A stretch of 18,949 bases of DNA from positions 1-18,949 of the forward strand of contig CAYORX010000027.1 of the NCBI GenBank assembly GCA_964406505.1. The letters run 5' to 3'. The translations under genes were made by a program, and so were the position numbers. The notes beneath the pieces were generated by a model. It searched no databases. It had not been told where the DNA came from and was given only the letters and a program-made list of their open reading frames with translations. Every line of letters starts with the position of its first letter. The first letter of the stretch is position 1. The DNA is from DTU015 sp964406505 (lineage in GTDB: Bacteria > Bacillota > Sulfobacillia > Fermentithermobacillales > Fermentithermobacillaceae). This document shows, piece after piece, positions 14,595-18,949 of this stretch.

Positions 14595-16040
14595 ATGGCG
14601 GCACTTACGGTTTTTAATACCCTTTCTAGGAAATATGAAAAGTTTGTTCCCCTTGAAGAGGGTAAAGTCAGTATTTATGTATGCGGTATAACCCCATATG
14701 ATCATAGTCACATTGGCCATGCCAGGCCTGCAGTGTTTTGGGATGTGGTAAGAAGATATCTTACCTATAAAGGATACAATGTAACTTTTGTGACCAACTT
14801 TACCGATATTGATGACAAACTCATTAATAAGAGTAAGCAAACAGGTATTCCCATCGCAAATATTGCCGAAAAGTACGCGCAAGAATATTTGGAATCTGTC
14901 GAAAAACTAGGGGTCCAAAAGGCAAATATATATCCCAAAGCTAGCCAAGTAATACCGGAAATTATAAATGCTGTAAAGGTACTTATTGACAAAGGATTTG
15001 CTTATGAATCTTCAGGCGACGTCTATTTTAGGGCAGAGGAATTTAAAGATTACGGCAAACTTTCCGGTCGAAAACCTCAAGATCTGATGCCTGGAGCAAG
15101 GGTAGCCATTTCGGAACTTAAAGAATCACCATTAGATTGGGCTTTATGGAAATCATCCTCTGCAGACGAACCAGGATGGCACAGTCCTTGGGGTAGGGGT
15201 CGGCCAGGCTGGCATATAGAATGTTCTGTCATGGTTGACAAATATCTGGGATCAAATATTGATATGCATGGTGGTGGTTCTGATCTAATTTTTCCCCATC
15301 ATGAGAATGAAATAGCTCAAGCGGAGGCATTTTCCGGCTCGGTGCCTTATGTGAAGTATTGGCTACATAGCGAGATGCTTAATATAGAGGGAGATAAAAT
15401 GTCAAAATCTGTTGGCAACATCATTTCCCTTTCTGAAATTATTACGACTTACATTCCAATGGCAGTAAGATTGTATTTGTTGTCAGGCCACAGGCGTAAG
15501 TCTCTCGAGTTTTCTGACGATATCCTTCGGTCTGCAGAAAAAGGATGGGAACGCATACAGATAGGTTATAACAATGCGTTAAACTTTCTCATAAACCCTT
15601 TACCTCGTGGATTAAGCGATGCTTCTAAATTGGCACAGGTCGCTAAGCAGTGCCGGGAGGCATTTTTTGAAGCGATGGATAACGATTTTAATACCCCTAA
15701 GGCTTTAGCCGCGGTGTTCGATTTAATAAATACGATCAATGCACAAATAGCCTCGCAAGAAGATGTAACCTCTGATGGTAAAGCAAGGCAAGTAGTTGCT
15801 GAGAGTTTCGCACTGCTTGTTCAATTTCTCGGTATTCTTGGGTTAAGTCCGAAGATGTCAAGCCCAAAGAAGCTGGGTGAAAATGGTATTACGCAAAACC
15901 TAATTGACATTTTGATTGATATAAGAAACGATGCACGTAATCGCAAAGACTATGAAATTGCGGACTATATTCGGGATAGGGTATCGCATCTTGGAATAAC
16001 TCTCGAGGATACCGCTACTGGAACGAATATTCGGATGTAG
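14595..16040 (+). CDS. cysS: Cysteinyl-tRNA synthetase
   Basis: 481-aa class I aminoacyl-tRNA synthetase, usual length, charging tRNA-Cys with cysteine using ATP. Cys30 in YVCGITPYD is the first zinc ligand; WHIECS and the FPHHENE segment supply the rest of the zinc site that selects cysteine. The HIGH signature is at 39-42 and KMSKS at 268-272. The C-terminal anticodon-binding helical domain is about 345-481. ATG 14595 lies 2 bp after the ispDF stop, with GGCGGGG as ribosome-binding site inside ispDF. mrnC (mini-RNase III), which often follows cysS in Firmicutes, is absent; thyX comes next after 73 bp. Confidence 0.96.
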   Translation: MAALTVFNTLSRKYEKFVPLEEGKVSIYVCGITPYDHSHIGHARPAVFWDVVRRYLTYKGYNVTFVTNFTDIDDKLINKSKQTGIPIANIAEKYAQEYLESVEKLGVQKANIYPKASQVIPEIINAVKVLIDKGFAYESSGDVYFRAEEFKDYGKLSGRKPQDLMPGARVAISELKESPLDWALWKSSSADEPGWHSPWGRGRPGWHIECSVMVDKYLGSNIDMHGGGSDLIFPHHENEIAQAEAFSGSVPYVKYWLHSEMLNIEGDKMSKSVGNIISLSEIITTYIPMAVRLYLLSGHRRKSLEFSDDILRSAEKGWERIQIGYNNALNFLINPLPRGLSDASKLAQVAKQCREAFFEAMDNDFNTPKALAAVFDLINTINAQIASQEDVTSDGKARQVVAESFALLVQFLGILGLSPKMSSPKKLGENGITQNLIDILIDIRNDARNRKDYEIADYIRDRVSHLGITLEDTATGTNIRM

Positions 16041-16113
16041 TTTTAATTATCTGCCAGCGACTTTTTATTTAGGGCATTCAAACAATTTACTATTTTTAGA
16101 AGGGGTGATATTC

Positions 16114-16941
16114 TTGGCCGGTCGATCTAAAAACAGCATGCCTTCTACTTTAAAGGTGAAAGTTTTGCATTATCCTTTTATGGGGACGGATCTGAATACT
16201 GAAAGACTAATCATGTTAGGCCGTTTGTGTTATTCGCCCATGAATACAGATGAATTAGAATCTTTTTTAATTGGAGACAAGCCTTCCGCTGAAGAAGTTG
16301 GACGTTTTGTAAGGGGTTTAATTAAATCAGGTCATCTTGGGGTTTTGGAACATTGGTATACTACCTTTGCAGTTGAAGGTTATTCTCGGATATCTAGCCA
16401 ACAGAACGACAGGCATCGATTGATGAAAATGTTTAAAGATTCAGGTGTAATATATATCAATGAACCTGTGCAAGCATCTGTTGATTTATCGCAGCTTCAG
16501 CAATCGCAAAGATACGTTAAAGAAGACAATTTTAGATATATTACACCCCCTAGTTTTTCGAAACATCCAAAGTTTTTACAGCGATATGAGGAATTGCAAG
16601 AAGAGGTTCTAGATATGCAGAGGCAAGGCTTAAGTTTAGGACTTCCGGCCGAAGATGTCCGATTTGCGCTTACAAACGCCACAGAGACTAGGTTTGTGAT
16701 AACTACGAACGCAAGACAATTAAGACATATGTTTAACCTTAGGTGTTGTGACAGGGCGCAGTGGGAGATCCGAAATATGTTCAACATGCTTTTGAAAGAA
16801 TACAAGAAAATCGCTCCGAACATTTTCTACAAAGCCGGACCGTCATGTGTGGAATTTGGCTATTGTCCTGAAGGTGAGATGTCATGCGGTAAAGCGCCTA
16901 CCCTTGAAGAGTTGCGTGAAGCCTATGAAATTAACAAATAA
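16114..16941 (+). CDS. thyX: FAD-dependent thymidylate synthase ThyX with an insertion in the signature motif
   Basis: 275-aa ThyX, which methylates dUMP to dTMP using methylenetetrahydrofolate, FAD and NADPH. Family features: LEH near residue 79 for FAD; RHR at 100-102; NATETRFVITTNARQLRHMF; RAQWEIR; and the C-terminal CVEFGYCPEGEMSCG segment. The signature is normally RHR-x7-S-x-R. Here 28 residues separate Arg102 from Ser131 and Arg133, 21 more than usual; the SxxxxSxR part (126-133) is intact. Also, SSQQND replaces the more common CSHQLV before RHR, keeping the Gln three residues before Arg100. The frame is open, so it is probably functional. The start is TTG 16114 after AGAAGGGGTG; ATG 16138 is an alternative. 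No thyA is seen in the window. Confidence 0.85.
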   Translation: MAGRSKNSMPSTLKVKVLHYPFMGTDLNTERLIMLGRLCYSPMNTDELESFLIGDKPSAEEVGRFVRGLIKSGHLGVLEHWYTTFAVEGYSRISSQQNDRHRLMKMFKDSGVIYINEPVQASVDLSQLQQSQRYVKEDNFRYITPPSFSKHPKFLQRYEELQEEVLDMQRQGLSLGLPAEDVRFALTNATETRFVITTNARQLRHMFNLRCCDRAQWEIRNMFNMLLKEYKKIAPNIFYKAGPSCVEFGYCPEGEMSCGKAPTLEELREAYEINK

Positions 16942-16970
16942 TAGAAAAACCAAAGCTGTTTCGTTCAAAC

Positions 16971-17750
16971 ATGTGGGAAAAAGCAGGTGTAAATGAACTA
17001 TTGACAAGAAACACCGGTAAAATCGAAGTTTATGGAAAACAACCTGTTAGAGAAGCTGTGGATAGCAATTGGCCTGTATTTGAGATTATTGTACGCGGTG
17101 ATTCATCAGATCCAGTCATTAAACCTATTCTTGAAACGGCCCGTGCCAGGGGCATAAAGACAACTGTGTTAAGATCTTCTCAATTTGATTTTAGATATCC
17201 GAAAGCAGCTCAAGGGATAGCTGCTCAAACACGTGGGTTATCATTCAAACAGCTCGATGAGATTTTTGAAGAAATTCCACGCAGCCAATTACCTTTATTT
17301 ATAGCGCTAGATGGTATTCAAGATCCGCAAAACTTGGGTTCTATTTGTAGGACATGTCACGCAATGGGAGTACATGGTCTTGTGGTACCTCGCAGACGGT
17401 CGGCTTCCTTTGGAACCGGTGCTCTAAAATCTTCATCGGGAGCAATTTTCTATCAATCAATTAGCCAGGTGCCAAACATACATCGATTTGTGCAGTGGTG
17501 CAAAAGGAATGGGATATGGGTATATGGGTTGGATGCTTCGGCGTCGACTAGTTTATGGAACATGGATTTCACCCTACCTGTGGCGCTGATTGTGGGGAGT
17601 GAGGACAGAGGCTTATCCCGGTTAGTGAGGGAACGATGTGATAAATTAGCTAGCGTTCCGATGTTCGGTCAAATAGATAGCCTTAATGCAGGCGTTGCGT
17701 GCGCTATGGCACTTTATGAGGTGCAAAGACAAAGAAATTTGCCAAAGTGA
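16971..17750 (+). CDS. rlmB: 23S rRNA (guanosine-2'-O-)-methyltransferase RlmB / TrmH family
   Basis: About 259-aa SPOUT (SpoU) methyltransferase using S-adenosylmethionine; the RlmB group methylates the 2'-O of G2251 in 23S rRNA. The N-terminal SpoU substrate-binding domain contains EVYGKQPVREAV (19-30). The catalytic domain has LDGIQDPQNLGSICRT, IVGSEDRGLSRLV and SVPMFGQIDSLNAGVACA as the three SPOUT motifs, forming the trefoil knot. The exact target (rRNA or tRNA) is inferred from synteny with cysS and sigH. ATG 16971 has no visible Shine-Dalgarno; TTG 17001, behind GCAGGTG, gives an N-terminus closer to usual RlmB and is a real alternative. The usual next gene yacP is missing. Confidence 0.88.
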   Translation: MWEKAGVNELLTRNTGKIEVYGKQPVREAVDSNWPVFEIIVRGDSSDPVIKPILETARARGIKTTVLRSSQFDFRYPKAAQGIAAQTRGLSFKQLDEIFEEIPRSQLPLFIALDGIQDPQNLGSICRTCHAMGVHGLVVPRRRSASFGTGALKSSSGAIFYQSISQVPNIHRFVQWCKRNGIWVYGLDASASTSLWNMDFTLPVALIVGSEDRGLSRLVRERCDKLASVPMFGQIDSLNAGVACAMALYEVQRQRNLPK

Positions 17751-17782
17751 CAAGGTAGTCGTAGTGGTGAATTGATAAAAAG

Positions 17783-17812
17783 TTGATTTTTTCTTAGTAA
17801 GATGCGTATAAT
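17783..17812 (+). promoter_or_regulatory. Promoter of sigH
   Basis: TTGATT (17783-17788) and a perfect TATAAT (17807-17812) are 18 bp apart. The leader to the favoured start is about 70 nt. It separates sigH transcription from the rlmB run. Confidence 0.65.
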
Positions 17813-17889
17813 GGGGTTGTCCAGATCCTTCAAAACCCGATCGGGAGAGGCTGCAAATATTGGTTAACAATACCAGGGAGGGGTGCTGT

Positions 17890-18558
17890 TTGCCTATTGA
17901 CCCTCAGAATCATTTCTACACAATATTTGATGACATGCAGGATGATGAGATTGTTGATGTAGCAAGATCAGGTTCAACGGAGGCACAAGAATACCTCATC
18001 AAAAAGTACAAAAGTTTTGTAAGAGCAAAAGCAAGGTCTTATTTTCTGATAGGAGCAGATCGTGAGGATATCATACAAGAAGGTATGATAGGACTGTATA
18101 AAGCAATAAGAGATTTTCGGGCTGAAAGATTGGCTTCATTTAAAGCTTTCGCGGAGTTGTGCATAACCAGGCAAATAATAACGGCAATAAAGACCGCTAC
18201 AAGGCAGAAACACATTCCGCTTAATTCATATGTTTCACTTAATAGGCCCATATACGACGAAGATTCAGACAGAACTCTTTTGGATATTATGCCAGGAAAT
18301 AGGGTGCTTGATCCTGAGGAAGTGGTAATTAGTTCCGAGGAAGTTGGGAACATGGAAGACAAGATTATCGAGATTTTGAGTGAACTTGAATGGCAAGTGC
18401 TTAATTCCTATCTAGATGGTAAGTCGTACCTAGAAATTGCAGAAGAGCTTGAGCGACATGTAAAATCGGTTGATAATGCACTTCAAAGAGTTAAAAGAAA
18501 ACTTGAACGATATCTTCATTCGAAAGACGCTTACGAAGAATACGTATTTTTAAGGTGA
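17890..18558 (+). CDS. sigH: RNA polymerase sigma factor SigH (Spo0H)
   Basis: 222-aa sigma-70-family factor of the Sigma-H type, which drives early sporulation and stationary-phase genes. Region 2 (about 25-95) includes REDIIQEGMIGLYKAIRDF, the core-binding and -10 recognition segment. Region 4 (about 160-215) has the helix-turn-helix beginning near LEWQVLNSYLDGKSYLEIAEEL. The length matches Bacillus SigH. The start I favour is TTG 17890, 6 nt after AGGGAGGGG (17875-17883); TTG 17860, with GGGAGAGG upstream, would add ten residues. The position after rlmB and before tRNA-Thr matches the conserved Firmicute order. Confidence 0.93.
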   Translation: MPIDPQNHFYTIFDDMQDDEIVDVARSGSTEAQEYLIKKYKSFVRAKARSYFLIGADREDIIQEGMIGLYKAIRDFRAERLASFKAFAELCITRQIITAIKTATRQKHIPLNSYVSLNRPIYDEDSDRTLLDIMPGNRVLDPEEVVISSEEVGNMEDKIIEILSELEWQVLNSYLDGKSYLEIAEELERHVKSVDNALQRVKRKLERYLHSKDAYEEYVFLR

Positions 18559-18601
18559 TAATAGGTACAAGCTTGTAGTAAATAGTTATAAGATAGTAGT
18601 A

Positions 18602-18630
18602 TTGACATTGCGATTGTAAGCGGATAACAT
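18602..18630 (+). promoter_or_regulatory. Promoter of tRNA-Thr
   Basis: A perfect TTGACA (18602-18607) is followed after 17 bp by TAACAT (18625-18630). It lies 21 bp before the tRNA. A 12-bp perfect palindrome TACAAGCTTGTA (18566-18577) lies just upstream, after the sigH stop; no U-tract follows it. Confidence 0.65.
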
Positions 18631-18651
18631 TATGCTTGGCATTTTTGTTGA

Positions 18652-18727
18652 GCCAGCGTAGCTCAGTTGGCAGAGCAACTGATTTGTAATCAGTAGGTCA
18701 TCGGTTCGAATCCGGTCGCTGGCTCCA
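18652..18727 (+). tRNA. tRNA-Thr (anticodon TGT)
   Basis: 76-nt cloverleaf including the encoded CCA. The acceptor stem is GCCAGCG/CGCTGGC, the D stem GCTC/GAGC, and the anticodon stem ACTGA/TCAGT with loop TTTGTAA gives anticodon TGT (18685-18687). The T arm contains GGTTCGAATCC. The location after sigH is typical of Firmicutes, where translation and transcription genes such as tuf or secE-nusG usually follow. Confidence 0.96.
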
Positions 18728-18770
18728 CGCTTTTGGCGATGTTTAGCGGACAGGTGTGGTTCTTAAGGGT

Positions 18771-18799
18771 TTGCATTGTTATTGATAGCGGTATATAAT
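18771..18799 (+). promoter_or_regulatory. Strong promoter downstream of tRNA-Thr
   Basis: TTGCAT (18771-18776) and a perfect TATAAT (18794-18799) are exactly 17 bp apart. Transcription would begin near 18806 and run out of the window through an untranslated stretch. The downstream gene is not visible. Confidence 0.65.
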
Positions 18800-18906
18800 C
18801 GGGAGTACCTTCTGGAGCCATTGAAAGTTTGTTAACGCAAATCCTGATGGGGAATCGATTACATGGCTATCAGAAATTTGGAAAATTGAAACGGCTTGTT
18901 TAACAG

Positions 18907-18935
18907 TTGCGTAACTCGTCAAAAAATAGTAAGAT
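18907..18935 (+). promoter_or_regulatory. Possible second promoter at the right edge
   Basis: TTGCGT (18907-18912) and TAAGAT (18930-18935) are 17 bp apart. Each hexamer has mismatches, so this is tentative. With the promoter at 18771 it would give the next gene or operon two start points. Confidence 0.35.
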
Positions 18936-18949
18936 GTATCTCGCGTGGA

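Noticed and set aside
16420..16488. ThyX insertion as an intein or a group I intron remnant
   Set aside because: The extra segment is only about 21 residues, far shorter than any intein. It has no splice-motif residues and the frame is open throughout.
2664..18632. AAGCGGATAACATT occurs at both 2664-2677 and near 18618-18631, and resembles part of the lac operator
   Set aside because: A 14-bp match between two places in a 19-kb window is close to chance expectation. The contexts differ (an intergenic 3' end versus a promoter spacer), and no LacI-type regulator is present.

Overview
The window looks like a chromosomal core region of an endospore-forming, low-to-moderate G+C Firmicute of the class Clostridia. 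The evidence is a ctsR-mcsA-mcsB-clpC-radA heat-shock and repair block, a SpoIID lytic transglycosylase, a CarD regulator, a YacL-type PIN-TRAM protein, ispD/ispF, cysS, thyX, rlmB and sigH, in nearly the order seen in many Clostridia and Bacilli. Strong Shine-Dalgarno sequences and frequent TTG/GTG starts fit this assignment. I cannot name a genus.

Layout. 1-534 is non-coding: a hairpin at the left edge, then two copies of a 28-bp module, each holding two DnaA-box-like 9-mers, then an AT-rich stretch and a promoter. 535-2604 encodes an EF-G paralogue of the EF-G-2 type. It converges on spoIID (minus strand), with a long hairpin between them. A thioredoxin-reductase-type flavoenzyme follows on the plus strand. 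4784-10902 is the CtsR regulon block ctsR-mcsA-mcsB-clpC followed by radA, with a clear promoter and a CtsR operator containing three heptads in front of ctsR. 10917-11968 is a small inverted island on the minus strand: a Cys-rich conserved protein of unknown function, tRNA-Ala(CGC) and carD. 12096-17750 is a tight plus-strand run: PIN-TRAM protein, a fused IspDF, CysS, an unusual ThyX and RlmB. sigH follows from its own promoter, then tRNA-Thr(TGT), then an untranslated stretch with one or two promoters leading out of the window.

How the genes fit together. CtsR represses its own operon; McsA/McsB (protein arginine kinase and its activator) inactivate CtsR and mark proteins for ClpC. RadA handles recombination intermediates. 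CarD tunes rRNA/tRNA promoters. IspDF (isoprenoid precursors), CysS, ThyX and RlmB are housekeeping. SigH and SpoIID belong to the sporulation programme.

I found no mobile element, CRISPR array, defence system or biosynthetic cluster, and no evidence of a wholly new system. The points most worth a second look are the paired DnaA-box modules, a ThyX with a 21-residue in-frame insertion inside its signature motif, the IspD-IspF fusion, the Cys-rich unknown next to radA, a serine in the CtsR glycine wing, and the absence of disA, mrnC and yacP from their usual places.
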